Origin: Citrobacter amalonaticus
GTDB lineage: Bacteria; Pseudomonadota; Gammaproteobacteria; Enterobacterales; Enterobacteriaceae
Length of the DNA: 64,000 nt
Direction of reading: 5' to 3'
Assembly (NCBI RefSeq): GCF_018252635.1
Contig: NZ_JAGTXM010000002.1
Location: 1-64,000, forward strand
In this document: in pieces, positions 29,602 to 39,528 of the stretch
Numbering within the stretch: the first letter of the stretch is position 1
Layout: each line of letters opens with the position of its first letter
Position numbers and translations under genes: made by a program
The notes under the pieces: generated by a model
What the model was told of the DNA's origin: nothing
Databases searched by the model: none
What the model saw: only the letters and a program-made list of their open reading frames with translations

Positions 29602-30531
29602 ATGGCTCGTTACGATCTCGTCGACAGACTGAATACCACGTTTCGCCAGATGGAACAGACGCTGGCTGAACTGACGCAAACGCTCGGAGAACATCATCTG
29701 ATGATAGCCCGTGTCTTTTCGCTGCCGGAAGTGACCAAAGAGGCCGAGCACTCACCGCTGGACAGCATTGCGGTGAAGCAGCATCTCGGCAAAGAGGCTG
29801 AAGCGCTGGCGCTGGCGCATTATCGCCACCTGTTTATTCAGCAGCAGTCCGAGACGCGTAGCAGCAAAGCGGCGGTACGCCTGCCCGGCGTGTTGTGCTA
29901 TCAGGTGGACAGCACCCGCCAGGCAGCGCTGGAAAATCAGGTACAGCGCATCAATCAGTTGAAAACCACCTTTGAGCATATTGTCACCGTGGAGTCCGGT
30001 TTGCCCTCTGCTGCACGCTTTGAATGGGTCCATCGCCATCTGCCGGGGCTGATTACGCTCAATGCGTATCGGACGCTGACGGTAATAAACGATCCGGCAA
30101 CGCTGCGCTTTGGCTGGGCAAACAAACATATCATCAAGAATCTGAAACGCGATGAGGTGCTGGCGCAACTGGAAAAGAGTCTGAACATGCCGCGCAGCGT
30201 ACATCCCTGGACCCGCGAAGAGTGGCAGGCAAAACTGGAGCGCGAATATCAGGACATCGCCGCCCTACCGCAGCAGGCAAAACTGAAAATAAAGCGACCG
30301 GTCAAGGTCCAGCCCATCGCCCGCGTCTGGTACAAAGGCGAGCAAAAGCAGGTACAGCACGCCTGCCCAACGCCGCTTATCGCGTTGATCAATACGGAAA
30401 ACGGCGCAGACATGCCGGATATTGGCGAGCTACTGAACTACGATGCCGATAACGTACAGCATCGCTTTAAACCCCAGGCGCAGCCGCTGCGTCTGATAAT
30501 TCCGCGACTGCACCTGTATCTTGCGGATTAA
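29602..30531 (+). CDS. tus: Tus, replication-terminus binding protein
   Basis: A 309-residue monomeric protein that binds Ter sites and blocks DnaB from one direction. The whole length aligns with E. coli Tus, including [15 protein letters not shown] near the N-terminus, the DNA-contacting [19 protein letters not shown], and the C-terminal [19 protein letters not shown] lies 6 bases before the ATG and abuts the Ter site. The stop overlaps the convergent fumC stop by two bases. Confidence 0.94.
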   Translation: MARYDLVDRLNTTFRQMEQTLAELTQTLGEHHLMIARVFSLPEVTKEAEHSPLDSIAVKQHLGKEAEALALAHYRHLFIQQQSETRSSKAAVRLPGVLCYQVDSTRQAALENQVQRINQLKTTFEHIVTVESGLPSAARFEWVHRHLPGLITLNAYRTLTVINDPATLRFGWANKHIIKNLKRDEVLAQLEKSLNMPRSVHPWTREEWQAKLEREYQDIAALPQQAKLKIKRPVKVQPIARVWYKGEQKQVQHACPTPLIALINTENGADMPDIGELLNYDADNVQHRFKPQAQPLRLIIPRLHLYLAD

Positions 30532-31931
30532 CGCCCCGGCTTCATGCTGCCGACCATTTGCTCTGGCCGTACCCAACTATCGAACTCCGCTTCAGTGAGA
30601 TAGCCCAGCGCCAGAGCTGCAGCTTTCAGCGTCAGCCCCTCTTTATGCGCTTTCTTGGCGATTTCCGCCGCTTTGTCGTAACCGATATGGGTATTCAGCG
30701 CGGTGACCAGCATCAGTGATTCATTGAGCAGCTGATTAATTCGCGCACGGTTGGGTTCAATACCTACCGCACAATGCGCATTAAAGCTCTCCATACCGTC
30801 CGCCAGCAGACGTACCGATTGCAGGAAGTTGTGGATCACCATCGGACGGAAGACGTTCAGTTCGAAATTGCCTGATGCGCCGCCGATATTAATCGCCACA
30901 TCGTTCCCCATCACCTGACAGCACAGCATCGTCAGCGCTTCACACTGGGTGGGATTGACCTTGCCCGGCATGATTGAGCTGCCCGGTTCGTTTTCCGGAA
31001 TGGCGATTTCACCAATGCCGCAGCGTGGCCCGGACGCCAGCCAGCGCACATCGTTGGCGATTTTCATTAGCGACGCCGCCAGGGCTTTCAGCGCACCGTG
31101 GGCATGAACCAGCGCATCACAGGTCGCCAGCGCTTCGAACTTGTTCGGTGCGGTGACAAAGGGCGCGTGAGTGAGGGCTGCCAGTTCATCGGCGACGCGA
31201 CGGGCATATTCCGGATGGGTATTCAGTCCGGTGCCGACCGCTGTACCGCCCAATGCCAGCTCCGCGACGTGTGGCAGACTGTTTTCAATATGCCGCTGAT
31301 TATGTTCTAACATCGCCACCCAGCCGGAAATCTCCTGCCCCAGCGTCAGCGGAGTGGCGTCCTGGAGATGGGTTCGGCCAATTTTGACGATATCAGCAAA
31401 AGCGTGTGATTTCTCGTTCAGCGTCTTCGTCAGCGCCTGCAACTGCGGGATAAGGTGGCTGCGCAGCGCCAGCAGTGCAGCGACATGCATCGCCGTAGGA
31501 AAGACGTCGTTCGAACTCTGGCTCTTGTTGACGTCATCATTAGGATGGACTTTGCGCTCCATGCCGCGAACGCCGCCCAACAGTTCGCTGGCCCGGTTCG
31601 CCAGCACTTCGTTCATATTCATGTTGCTTTGCGTACCCGACCCGGTCTGCCAGATAGCCAGAGGAAATTCCTCCGTATGTTTATCTGCCAGCACCTCATC
31701 AGCGGCCTGCATAATAGCGGCGGCTTTGTCGGCGGCCAGCAACCCTAAATCGTCGTTAACCTTCGCCGCTGCGCGCTTGGTGAGCGCCAGCGCGTGGATC
31801 AGCGAGACGGGCATTTTCTCGGTGGAGATCCGAAAATGCTCAAGCGAACGCTGGGTCTGCGCGCCCCACAGCTTATCGGCCGGGACATCTATTGCGCCCA
31901 TCGAATCTTTCTCGCTGCGTACCGTTACCAT
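30528..31931 (-). CDS. fumC: FumC, class II fumarase
   Basis: A 467-residue iron-independent fumarase (fumarate to malate). The family signature [11 protein letters not shown] is complete, as are [14 protein letters not shown] and [16 protein letters not shown]. Length equals E. coli FumC; the longer frame to 31982 is not supported. In relatives it is induced by SoxRS and by iron limitation, backing up the Fe-S fumarase encoded just upstream. Confidence 0.96.
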   Translation of the reverse strand: MVTVRSEKDSMGAIDVPADKLWGAQTQRSLEHFRISTEKMPVSLIHALALTKRAAAKVNDDLGLLAADKAAAIMQAADEVLADKHTEEFPLAIWQTGSGTQSNMNMNEVLANRASELLGGVRGMERKVHPNDDVNKSQSSNDVFPTAMHVAALLALRSHLIPQLQALTKTLNEKSHAFADIVKIGRTHLQDATPLTLGQEISGWVAMLEHNQRHIENSLPHVAELALGGTAVGTGLNTHPEYARRVADELAALTHAPFVTAPNKFEALATCDALVHAHGALKALAASLMKIANDVRWLASGPRCGIGEIAIPENEPGSSIMPGKVNPTQCEALTMLCCQVMGNDVAINIGGASGNFELNVFRPMVIHNFLQSVRLLADGMESFNAHCAVGIEPNRARINQLLNESLMLVTALNTHIGYDKAAEIAKKAHKEGLTLKAAALALGYLTEAEFDSWVRPEQMVGSMKPGR

Positions 31932-32042
31932 GACCTGCTCCTTAGAGAATAAATTGATTAGGTTATGTTCGACATTGCCCACTTGCTTGCGGTCTTATGA
32001 GTATCAACGATGACAGCACCACCGTTTGGTGGTTTGTGCGAT

Positions 32043-32066
32043 AAAAAAAACCGCCCCGAAGGGCGG
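32043..32066 (-). terminator. fumA terminator
   Basis: CCGCCC (32051-32056), CGAA loop, GGGCGG (32061-32066), with an eight-base A run at 32043-32050 that gives the T tract on the reverse strand. It separates fumA from fumC, so fumC probably has its own promoter in 31932-32042. Confidence 0.8.
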
Positions 32067-32072
32067 CTGACG

Positions 32073-33719
32073 TTACTTAACGCAGCGTGCGCACTGCGAC
32101 GTCTGAATCTGCTGGAAGAAATCGTTACCTTTATCATCAACGAGAATAAAGGCCGGGAAATCTTCGACTTCGATTTTCCAGATTGCTTCCATTCCCAGTT
32201 CCGGATATTCCACGCACTCCAGGCTTTTAATGCTGCCCTGCGCCAGTACGGCTGCCGGGCCGCCAATACTGCCGAGGTAAAATCCGCCGTGTTTCTGACA
32301 GGCGTCGGTCACCTGCTGACTGCGGTTACCCTTCGCCAGCATGATCATACTCCCGCCCTGCGACTGAAGCTGATCAACATATGAATCCATGCGCCCGGCT
32401 GTGGTCGGACCGAGTGAACCGGAGGCATAGCCTTCCGGCGTCTTCGCCGGACCGGCATAGTAGATCGGATGATCTTTTACATACTGCGGCAGCCCTTCGC
32501 CATTATCCATCCGCTCTTTTAATTTCGCGTGCGCGATATCACGAGCGACGATGATCGTGCCGTTCAGAGAAAGACGGGTCGACACCGGGTATTGCGACAG
32601 CTGTTCGAGGATCGCTTTCATTGGACGGTTCAGGTCAACGCGAACCGCTTCCCCTTCCCCCGCTTTACGCAGCTCTTCAGGAATGTATTTGCCGGGATTG
32701 TGTTCCAGCTTCTCAATCCAGATGCCTTTGCGGTTGATCTTCGCTTTGATGTTACGATCCGCCGAACAGGAGACGCCCATGCCGACCGGACAGGACGCAC
32801 CGTGGCGCGGCAGGCGGATCACGCGAACATCGTGGGCAAAGTACTTGCCACCAAACTGCGCGCCTAAACCAAGGTTTTGCGCTTCCGTCAGCAGCTCGTT
32901 TTCCAGCTCAACGTCACGAAACGCCTGTCCATGCTCATTCCCTTCGGTCGGCAGTTCGTCATAGTATTTCGCCGACGCCAGCTTCACGGTCTTCAGGTTG
33001 GCTTCCGCCGACGTCCCACCAATGACAAAGGCGATGTGGTATGGCGGACAGGCGGCTGTTCCTAGCGTTCGCATCTTCTCAACGAGGTAGTTTTTCAGCT
33101 TGCCCGGCGTGAGCAGCGCTTTGGTTTCCTGCCAAAGATAGGTTTTGTTCGCGGAACCGCCGCCCTTCGCGATGCAAAGGAATTTGTACTCATCACCATC
33201 GACGCTGTAGAGGTCAATCTGCGCAGGCAGGTTGGTACCGGTGTTCACCTCTTTATACATATCCAGGGCGGCGTTTTGCGAATAGCGCAGGTTATCTTCG
33301 GTGTAGGTGTTGTACACCCCACGCGCCAGCGCCGCTTCATCCCCCCCACCGGTCCAGACGCGCTGACCTTTTTTGCCGACAATAATCGCCGTGCCGGTAT
33401 CCTGACAGGTTGGCAGAATGCCCTTCGCGGCGATGTCAGAGTTGCGCAAGAACTGTAGCGCCACATATTTATCATTCTCGCTGGCGTCCGGATCGCGCAG
33501 AATATCAGCAACCTGTTGCTGGTGCGCAGGGCGCAGCATAAATGAGGCGTCATGAAACGCCTGGCGCGCGAGCAGCGTCAACGCTTGCGGGTCGACTTTA
33601 AGGATCTCTTGTCCTTCAAATTCGGCGACGGAGACGTATTCACTGGTCAGCAGGGTGTATTCGGTATCATCCTTTTTGAGGGGAAAAGGATCCTGATAAT
33701 GAAAGGGTTTGTTTGACAT
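32073..33719 (-). CDS. fumA: FumA, class I [4Fe-4S] fumarase
   Basis: A 548-residue fumarase of the oxygen-sensitive class. Cluster cysteines can be placed in [32 protein letters not shown] and near the end in [18 protein letters not shown] (C-terminal domain). It is the main aerobic TCA-cycle fumarase in relatives. AGAGAAC lies before the ATG on the reverse strand. The order fumA-fumC, separated by a terminator, is as in E. coli. Confidence 0.96.
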   Translation of the reverse strand: MSNKPFHYQDPFPLKKDDTEYTLLTSEYVSVAEFEGQEILKVDPQALTLLARQAFHDASFMLRPAHQQQVADILRDPDASENDKYVALQFLRNSDIAAKGILPTCQDTGTAIIVGKKGQRVWTGGGDEAALARGVYNTYTEDNLRYSQNAALDMYKEVNTGTNLPAQIDLYSVDGDEYKFLCIAKGGGSANKTYLWQETKALLTPGKLKNYLVEKMRTLGTAACPPYHIAFVIGGTSAEANLKTVKLASAKYYDELPTEGNEHGQAFRDVELENELLTEAQNLGLGAQFGGKYFAHDVRVIRLPRHGASCPVGMGVSCSADRNIKAKINRKGIWIEKLEHNPGKYIPEELRKAGEGEAVRVDLNRPMKAILEQLSQYPVSTRLSLNGTIIVARDIAHAKLKERMDNGEGLPQYVKDHPIYYAGPAKTPEGYASGSLGPTTAGRMDSYVDQLQSQGGSMIMLAKGNRSQQVTDACQKHGGFYLGSIGGPAAVLAQGSIKSLECVEYPELGMEAIWKIEVEDFPAFILVDDKGNDFFQQIQTSQCARCVK

Positions 33720-33936
33720 TGTTCTCTCACTTACTGCTCGGTCTGATTTTCTTAGGCTTCAGGGCAGATGTTCCATTGCCCTCGTTAAAAGCGAGTTACA
33801 CTATCCTACACAATTTTTTAACAAAAACTGAGACAAGTACGACTTTTTGCACCCACAGGTTACTTCCCGGAGGTTTCTTGCTTTAATAGTCGAATTAAGT
33901 TCTCACTGATTTCCAACTTGTAACAGGGCATTGAAC

Positions 33937-35112
33937 ATGCAAAAACTCATCAACTCCGTGCAGAACTACGCCTGGGGAAGTAAAACGGCGCTGACGGAAC
34001 TCTATGGTCTGGCGAATCCACAGCAGTTACCGATGGCGGAACTGTGGATGGGCGCGCACCCGAAAAGCAGCTCAAAGATTGAAGACGCCAGCGGTCAGAT
34101 CGTCTCGCTGCGTGAGGTCATTGACCGTCAACAGTCAGCCTTGCTCGGGGATGCCGTGGCGAAGCGCTTTGGTGAATTGCCGTTCCTGTTCAAAGTGCTG
34201 TGCGCCGCGCAACCGCTGTCCATCCAGGTGCATCCGAACAAGCGCAATTCCGAGGCTGGCTTTGCTAAAGAGAACGCCGCCGGTATTCCGATGGATGCCG
34301 CAGAGCGCAACTACAAAGATCCGAACCATAAGCCGGAGCTGGTGTTCGCGCTGACCCCGTTCCTTGCCATGAACGCATTCCGCGAGTTCTCTGAGATCGT
34401 TTCACTGCTGCAACCGGTGGCCGGCGCGCACACCGCCATCGCCCATTTCCTCGAACAGCCCAACGCGGAGCGGCTGAGCCAGTTGTTTGCCGGTCTGCTG
34501 AGTATGCAGGGCGAGGAGAAATCCCGTGCGCTGGCGATTCTGAAAGCGGCGCTGGAAACCCGGCAGGGCGAACCGTGGCAAACCATCCGCCTTATCGCCG
34601 AGTTTTATCCGGACGACAGCGGGCTCTTCTCTCCTCTGCTGCTGAACGTGGTGAAGCTGAATCCTGGTGACGCGATGTTCTTGTTCGCCGAAACGCCGCA
34701 TGCCTATCTGCAGGGCGTGGCGCTGGAAGTTATGGCGAACTCCGATAACGTTCTGCGTGCGGGCCTGACACCGAAATATATCGACATTCCGGAACTGATC
34801 GCCAATGTGAAATTTGAAGCAAAACCGGCGAACCAGTTACTGACCACACCGGTGAAGCATGGCGCGGAGCTTGATTTCCCAATCCCGGTCGATGATTTCG
34901 CATTCTCCTTGCACTCTCTGTCCGCCAAGGAGACGGAGATTAACCAGCACAGCGCCGCGATCCTGTTTTGCGTTGAAGGCGAAGCGGTGTTGAGCAAAGG
35001 CGAGCAGCGTCTGGTGCTTAAACCCGGTGAATCGGCGTTTATCAGCGCCGAAGAGTCACCGGTGAACGTCAGCGGCGTGGGCCGTGTGGCGCGGGTTTAC
35101 AACAAACTCTAG
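33937..35112 (+). CDS. manA: ManA, mannose-6-phosphate isomerase
   Basis: A 391-residue type I phosphomannose isomerase (mannose-6-P to fructose-6-P). The zinc ligands are visible in IQVHPNK (Gln, His), HKPELVF (Glu) and FAETPHAYLQG (His). The start MQKLINSVQNYAWG matches E. coli; a TTG two codons upstream is less likely. It is transcribed divergently from fumA across 217 bases. Confidence 0.96.
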   Translation: MQKLINSVQNYAWGSKTALTELYGLANPQQLPMAELWMGAHPKSSSKIEDASGQIVSLREVIDRQQSALLGDAVAKRFGELPFLFKVLCAAQPLSIQVHPNKRNSEAGFAKENAAGIPMDAAERNYKDPNHKPELVFALTPFLAMNAFREFSEIVSLLQPVAGAHTAIAHFLEQPNAERLSQLFAGLLSMQGEEKSRALAILKAALETRQGEPWQTIRLIAEFYPDDSGLFSPLLLNVVKLNPGDAMFLFAETPHAYLQGVALEVMANSDNVLRAGLTPKYIDIPELIANVKFEAKPANQLLTTPVKHGAELDFPIPVDDFAFSLHSLSAKETEINQHSAAILFCVEGEAVLSKGEQRLVLKPGESAFISAEESPVNVSGVGRVARVYNKL

Positions 35113-35169
35113 CAACTTACTGAATTTTTTAGTAACTCTTGCTAAGCTTGTAAGTGGCTTATGACTTTG

Positions 35170-35200
35170 CCAGGCGGTCTTTTCCGCCTGGTTTCATTTT
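35170..35200 (+). terminator. manA terminator
   Basis: CCAGGCGG (35170-35177) and CCGCCTGG (35184-35191), followed by TTTCATTTT. It lies only 14 bases before the ydgA start. Confidence 0.8.
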
Positions 35201-35213
35201 ATGGATAAACAAT

Positions 35214-36695
35214 ATGAAAAAATCGCTGGTAGCTGCAGGTGTGATCGTCGCACTCGGCGTCGTCTGGACGGGCGGTGCATGGTACACGGGTAAAAAGCTG
35301 GAAACCCATCTTGCTGAGATGGTCAGCCAGGCCAATGCGCAGATTAAACTCACGGCGCCGGAAGCAAATGTGGAACTCGCTTATCAGAACTATCAGCGTG
35401 GCGTATTCAGCAGCCAGTTACAGTTGGTGCTTAAGCCGGTGGCTGGAAAAGAAAATCCATGGCTGAAATCTGGTCAAAGCGTGGTGCTTGACGAATCCGT
35501 CGATCACGGCCCCTTCCCGTTCGCCCAACTGAAAACTTTTAATCTTCTGCCATCGATGGCCTCGGTGAAAACGACCCTGGTCAATAACGACGTCAGCAAA
35601 CCGCTCTTTGAGATGGCGAAGGGTGAAACGCCTTTTGAGATCAATTCGCGGATTAGCTACAGCGGCGATACCCGTTCTGCCATGTCGCTGAAACCGCTGA
35701 ACTACGAAAAAGGGGCGGAGAAAGTTGCATTCAGCGGCGGCGAATTTATCTTCAATGCTGATAAAGAAGGCAACGTGGTTTCCCTTTCCGGTGAAGCGAA
35801 GAGCGGTCTGGTTGATGCCGTGAATGAGTATGACCAGAAAGTCCAGATCTCCTTTAACGACCTGAAAACAGAGGGTTCAAGCACCCTTGCCAGCTTCGGC
35901 GAGCGCGTCGGCAATCAGAAAGTCACGATTGGGAAAATGGCCTTTGCCGTTGAAGGCAAAGAGATGGCGCTGCTGGAAGGCATGGAGATCAGCGGTAAAA
36001 CCGATCTCGTGGATGACGGTAAAACCATCAACAGCCAACTGGATTACGCCCTGAACAGCCTGAAAGTACAGAATCAGGATCTGGGAAGCGGCAAGCTGAC
36101 GCTGAAAGTAGGTCAGATTGACGGCGCGGCATGGCATCAGTTCAGCCAGCAGTATAATGCCCAGACCCAGGCTCTGTTATCGCAGCCGGACGTGGCGGAT
36201 AACCCGGAACTGTATCAGCAGAAAGTGACCGAAGCCTTCTTCGGCGCCCTGCCGCTGTTGATGAAAGGCGAACCGGTGATCACCATTGCGCCGTTGAGCT
36301 GGAAAAATGCCAAAGGTGAAACGGCGCTGAATTTGTCCCTGTTCCTGAAGGATCCGGCCACCGCGCAGGGTGAGCCACAGACGCTGGCCGACGAAGTCGA
36401 CCGCTCGGTGAAATCGCTTGACGGTAAGCTGTCGATTCCGGTGGATATGGCCGTTGAGTTTATGACCCAGGTAGCCCGTCTGGAAGGTTATCAGCAGGAT
36501 GAAGCCGCTAAGCTTGCCAATCAGCAGGTGAAAGGCCTGGCCGCGATGGGACAGATGTTCCGCATTACCACCCTTGAGGACAACACCATCGGCACCAGTC
36601 TGCAGTACGCTAATGGTCAGGTGACCTTAAACGGGAAGAAGATGCCGCTGGAAGAATTTGTCGGCATGTTCGGTATGGTACTTCCCCAGCAGTAA
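35214..36695 (+). CDS. ydgA: YdgA, DUF945 inner-membrane-anchored protein
   Basis: A 493-residue protein with an N-terminal signal anchor (MKKSLVAAGVIVALGVVWTGGAWYTG) and a long periplasmic beta-rich region. It resembles AsmA-like lipid-transfer proteins in composition, but the function is not established. The start at 35214 gives the E. coli N-terminus; an upstream frame reads through the manA terminator. It is about 9 residues shorter than E. coli YdgA, the difference being a short C-terminal Pro/Ala segment. Confidence 0.88.
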   Translation: MKKSLVAAGVIVALGVVWTGGAWYTGKKLETHLAEMVSQANAQIKLTAPEANVELAYQNYQRGVFSSQLQLVLKPVAGKENPWLKSGQSVVLDESVDHGPFPFAQLKTFNLLPSMASVKTTLVNNDVSKPLFEMAKGETPFEINSRISYSGDTRSAMSLKPLNYEKGAEKVAFSGGEFIFNADKEGNVVSLSGEAKSGLVDAVNEYDQKVQISFNDLKTEGSSTLASFGERVGNQKVTIGKMAFAVEGKEMALLEGMEISGKTDLVDDGKTINSQLDYALNSLKVQNQDLGSGKLTLKVGQIDGAAWHQFSQQYNAQTQALLSQPDVADNPELYQQKVTEAFFGALPLLMKGEPVITIAPLSWKNAKGETALNLSLFLKDPATAQGEPQTLADEVDRSVKSLDGKLSIPVDMAVEFMTQVARLEGYQQDEAAKLANQQVKGLAAMGQMFRITTLEDNTIGTSLQYANGQVTLNGKKMPLEEFVGMFGMVLPQQ

Positions 36696-36702
36696 TCGCC
36701 AG

Positions 36703-36720
36703 CCCCCTCTGCGGAGGGGG
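36703..36720. terminator. Hairpin between convergent ydgA and malI
   Basis: CCCCCTC (36703-36709) pairs with GAGGGGG (36714-36720) across a TGCG loop. It abuts the malI stop. E. coli carries uid genes and hdhA at this junction; here there are only 25 bases. Confidence 0.6.
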
Positions 36721-37749
36721 TTATTCTTGCACCACCAGCCGCGCAGACAGCGTCTGACTGCGGGTGTGACTTTCCCCACGCGCAATGCGTTGCAGGATTC
36801 GTTCCGCCAGACTGTAGCCCATTTCCCGCGCCGGCATTGCCGCCCAGACAATGGGCAGATCGTCCAGCGCGTTTTCCGCCACATCGGCAAAAGCACCTAA
36901 AGAAACCTGCTGCTCAAAGTAGCGATCAACCCCCACCTCACCGCTCTGCCGTCCTGCACGCATCAGGCCAAACCACGCGCCTATCGCAATCGTTTCGTTG
37001 TAGCACACCACGGCGCTGATGGTCGGATTACGTCGTAGTAACGCGCCGATTGCCTCGGCTGCCTGCTTCTGGCTGGACGCGCATTCCATTACCCAGTCGC
37101 TGTGAAACGGTAAACCGTATTTCAGCAGTGTCGCGCAGTAGCCGCCAACGCGTTCCGCACGCGTTAATGATGATCCCTGTCCACCCAACCATGCAATACG
37201 CTGATGTCCGTGGCGAATCAGATGCTCCGTCAACAGTTGCGCAGCCTGCATATTGTCCGGACGCACAGTATCCACGTCGTCCAGATAGCTGGCTCGCGAA
37301 GCGAAAACGACCGGGATCCCTTTTTCTTCCGCCATCAGGCGCAAGTCGTCGCTACTGCCTGCCGCCCCGGCGATAACCACGCCGTCGACGCCCTGATTCA
37401 GCAGCATGGCAAAACGCTGCGCCAGTTGTTCACCATCCTGACCACCATGCAACAAAAACACCATCCGGCCCTGTGCTTCCAGCGCTTCCGTTAGCCCCGC
37501 CGTCAGTTCCGCATAAAACGGTGCCGACAGATCGCGAACAATCAGTCCGATCACCCCGCTCTGCCCACCGCGTAGCACCGAAGCCTGACGGTTACGCACA
37601 AACCCCAGTTGCTCTATCGCCGCATTCACCCGTTCACCGGTGGCGCTTGAAATGCGGCCCTTGCCGCTGAGCACCAGTGAAACCGTGCTGACAGAGACGC
37701 CTGCCGCCAGTGCGACATCGTGGATAGTGATTTTTTTGGCTATAGCCAT
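36721..37749 (-). CDS. malI: MalI, LacI-family repressor of malXY
   Basis: A 342-residue LacI/GalR protein. The helix-turn-helix TIHDVALAAGVSVSTVSLVLSGKGRIS is at residues 8-35, with the hinge helix after it and a periplasmic-binding-type core (60-340). It represses malXY and itself by binding the two palindromes between the divergent genes. The inducer is not known. Length equals E. coli MalI. Confidence 0.94.
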   Translation of the reverse strand: MAIAKKITIHDVALAAGVSVSTVSLVLSGKGRISSATGERVNAAIEQLGFVRNRQASVLRGGQSGVIGLIVRDLSAPFYAELTAGLTEALEAQGRMVFLLHGGQDGEQLAQRFAMLLNQGVDGVVIAGAAGSSDDLRLMAEEKGIPVVFASRASYLDDVDTVRPDNMQAAQLLTEHLIRHGHQRIAWLGGQGSSLTRAERVGGYCATLLKYGLPFHSDWVMECASSQKQAAEAIGALLRRNPTISAVVCYNETIAIGAWFGLMRAGRQSGEVGVDRYFEQQVSLGAFADVAENALDDLPIVWAAMPAREMGYSLAERILQRIARGESHTRSQTLSARLVVQE

Positions 37750-37779
37750 AAAAACGCCAGACTCCCTGATAATGGGACA

Positions 37780-37795
37780 GATAAAACGTTTTATC
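37780..37795. promoter_or_regulatory. MalI operator, malI-proximal
   Basis: A perfect 16-bp palindrome, GATAAAACGTTTTATC, 31 bases upstream of malI. It is identical to a second copy at 37859 and is the known MalI recognition sequence. Confidence 0.85.
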
Positions 37796-37858
37796 TAATG
37801 CATCTATTTATACGCGTTAACATCCTTTAATAATGTGATTTTCACCGCACTAAATAGT

Positions 37859-37874
37859 GATAAAACGTTTTATC
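37859..37874. promoter_or_regulatory. MalI operator, malX-proximal
   Basis: The second copy of the 16-bp palindrome GATAAAACGTTTTATC, 79 bases from the first (centre to centre) and 51 bases before the malX start. Confidence 0.85.
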
Positions 37875-37925
37875 TTCTTGTTCAAATTTTCTCATTACCC
37901 ATGGATTTGCACAAGGAGTCGTTAA

Positions 37926-39518
37926 ATGACGGCGAAGACAACACCAAAAATTACGCTGTGGGAATTTTTCCAGCAGTTAGGGAAAACGTTTATGCTGCCC
38001 GTGGCGCTGCTTTCATTTTGCGGGATCATGTTGGGGATTGGCAGTTCGCTAAGCAGCCACGATGTGATCACCCTGCTTCCGGCGCTGGGTAACCCGGTGC
38101 TGCAGGCCATCTTTACCTGGATGAGCAAAGTTGGCTCCTTCGCCTTCAGTTTCCTGCCGGTGATGTTCTGTATTGCGATCCCGCTCGGACTGGCGCGCGA
38201 AAACAAAGGCGTGGCAGCGTTTGCCGGTTTTGTCGGTTACGCGGTAATGAACCTCGCCGTCAACTTCTGGTTGACCGCGAAGGGTATCCTGCCAACCACT
38301 GATGCAGCGGTCCTGAAAGCCAATAATATCCAGAATATCCTTGGCATTCAGTCTATTGACACCGGGATCCTCGGCGCAGTAATCGCCGGTATTATCGTCT
38401 GGATGCTGCACGAGCGTTTCCATAATATCCGCCTGCCGGATGCGTTGGCCTTCTTCGGCGGCACCCGCTTTGTGCCAATCGTTTCCTCGGTGGTGATGGG
38501 TCTGGTTGGTCTGGTGATCCCGCTGGTGTGGCCCGTGTTCGCGATGGGGATCAGCGGTCTGGGCCATATGATCAACAGCGCGGGTGACTTTGGGCCGATG
38601 CTGTTTGGTACTGGCGAACGCCTGCTGTTGCCATTTGGTTTGCATCATATTCTGGTCGCGTTAATTCGCTTTACCGACGCCGGGGGTACTCAGGAAGTAT
38701 GCGGTCATACGGTGAGCGGCGCGCTGACCATTTTCCAGGCGCAGCTGAGTTGCCCAACTACCCAGGGCTTTTCGGAAAGCGCCACCCGCTTCCTGTCACA
38801 GGGTAAAATGCCGGCGTTCCTCGGCGGCTTGCCGGGTGCAGCGTTAGCGATGTACCACTGCGCACGTCCGGAAAATCGTCACAAGATCAAAGGGCTGTTG
38901 ATCTCAGGTCTGATTGCCTGCGTCGTTGGCGGCACCACGGAACCGCTGGAGTTCTTGTTCCTGTTTGTCGCACCGGTGCTGTATGTCATTCACGCATTGC
39001 TGACCGGTCTGGGCTTTACCATGATGTCCGTTCTGGGTGTGACGATCGGTAACACCGACGGCAATATTATCGACTTTGTGGTGTTTGGGATCCTCCACGG
39101 ACTGTCCACTAAGTGGTATCTGGTACCGGTCGTCGCGGCAGTCTGGTTCGTGGTGTACTACGCTATCTTCCGCTTCGCCATCACCCGCTTTAATCTCAAA
39201 ACGCCGGGTCGCGACAGCGAAATCGCCAATACGCTCGAAAAAGCCGTTGCCGGCACGCCGGGAAAATCGGGTTATAACGTGCCTGCGATTCTGGCCGCGC
39301 TGGGCGGCGCCGATAACATCGTCAGCCTGGATAACTGCATTACTCGCCTGCGTCTTTCTGTTAAGGATATGTCGCGTGTCAATGTGCAGGCGCTGAAGGA
39401 CAATCGCGCCATTGGCGTCGTGCAGTTAAATCAGCATAACCTACAGGTGGTGATTGGCCCGCAGGTCCAGTCGGTTAAAGACGAAATGGCAGGCCTGATG
39501 AACACCGTTCAGGCATAA
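37926..39518 (+). CDS. malX: MalX, PTS glucose/maltose-type EIICB permease
   Basis: A 530-residue permease with an EIIC domain (about 1-420, ten helices; FGLHHILVALIRFTDAGGTQEVCG is the substrate loop) and a C-terminal EIIB domain in which LDNCITRLRL carries the phosphocysteine. E. coli MalX transports glucose and maltose by facilitated diffusion or the PTS; the natural substrate is unsettled. AAGGAG lies 7 bases before the ATG. malY follows 10 bases after the stop. Confidence 0.94.
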   Translation: MTAKTTPKITLWEFFQQLGKTFMLPVALLSFCGIMLGIGSSLSSHDVITLLPALGNPVLQAIFTWMSKVGSFAFSFLPVMFCIAIPLGLARENKGVAAFAGFVGYAVMNLAVNFWLTAKGILPTTDAAVLKANNIQNILGIQSIDTGILGAVIAGIIVWMLHERFHNIRLPDALAFFGGTRFVPIVSSVVMGLVGLVIPLVWPVFAMGISGLGHMINSAGDFGPMLFGTGERLLLPFGLHHILVALIRFTDAGGTQEVCGHTVSGALTIFQAQLSCPTTQGFSESATRFLSQGKMPAFLGGLPGAALAMYHCARPENRHKIKGLLISGLIACVVGGTTEPLEFLFLFVAPVLYVIHALLTGLGFTMMSVLGVTIGNTDGNIIDFVVFGILHGLSTKWYLVPVVAAVWFVVYYAIFRFAITRFNLKTPGRDSEIANTLEKAVAGTPGKSGYNVPAILAALGGADNIVSLDNCITRLRLSVKDMSRVNVQALKDNRAIGVVQLNQHNLQVVIGPQVQSVKDEMAGLMNTVQA

Positions 39519-39528
39519 GGACACGCAC

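Noticed and set aside
33910-33936. TTGTAAC upstream of manA considered as a second Ter site
   Set aside because: It lacks the preceding GTATG and the following TAA of the Ter core.
37834-37851. Possible CRP site TGTGATTTTCACCGCAC between malI and malX
   Set aside because: Only the left half TGTGA is good; with the N6 spacing the right half matches poorly.
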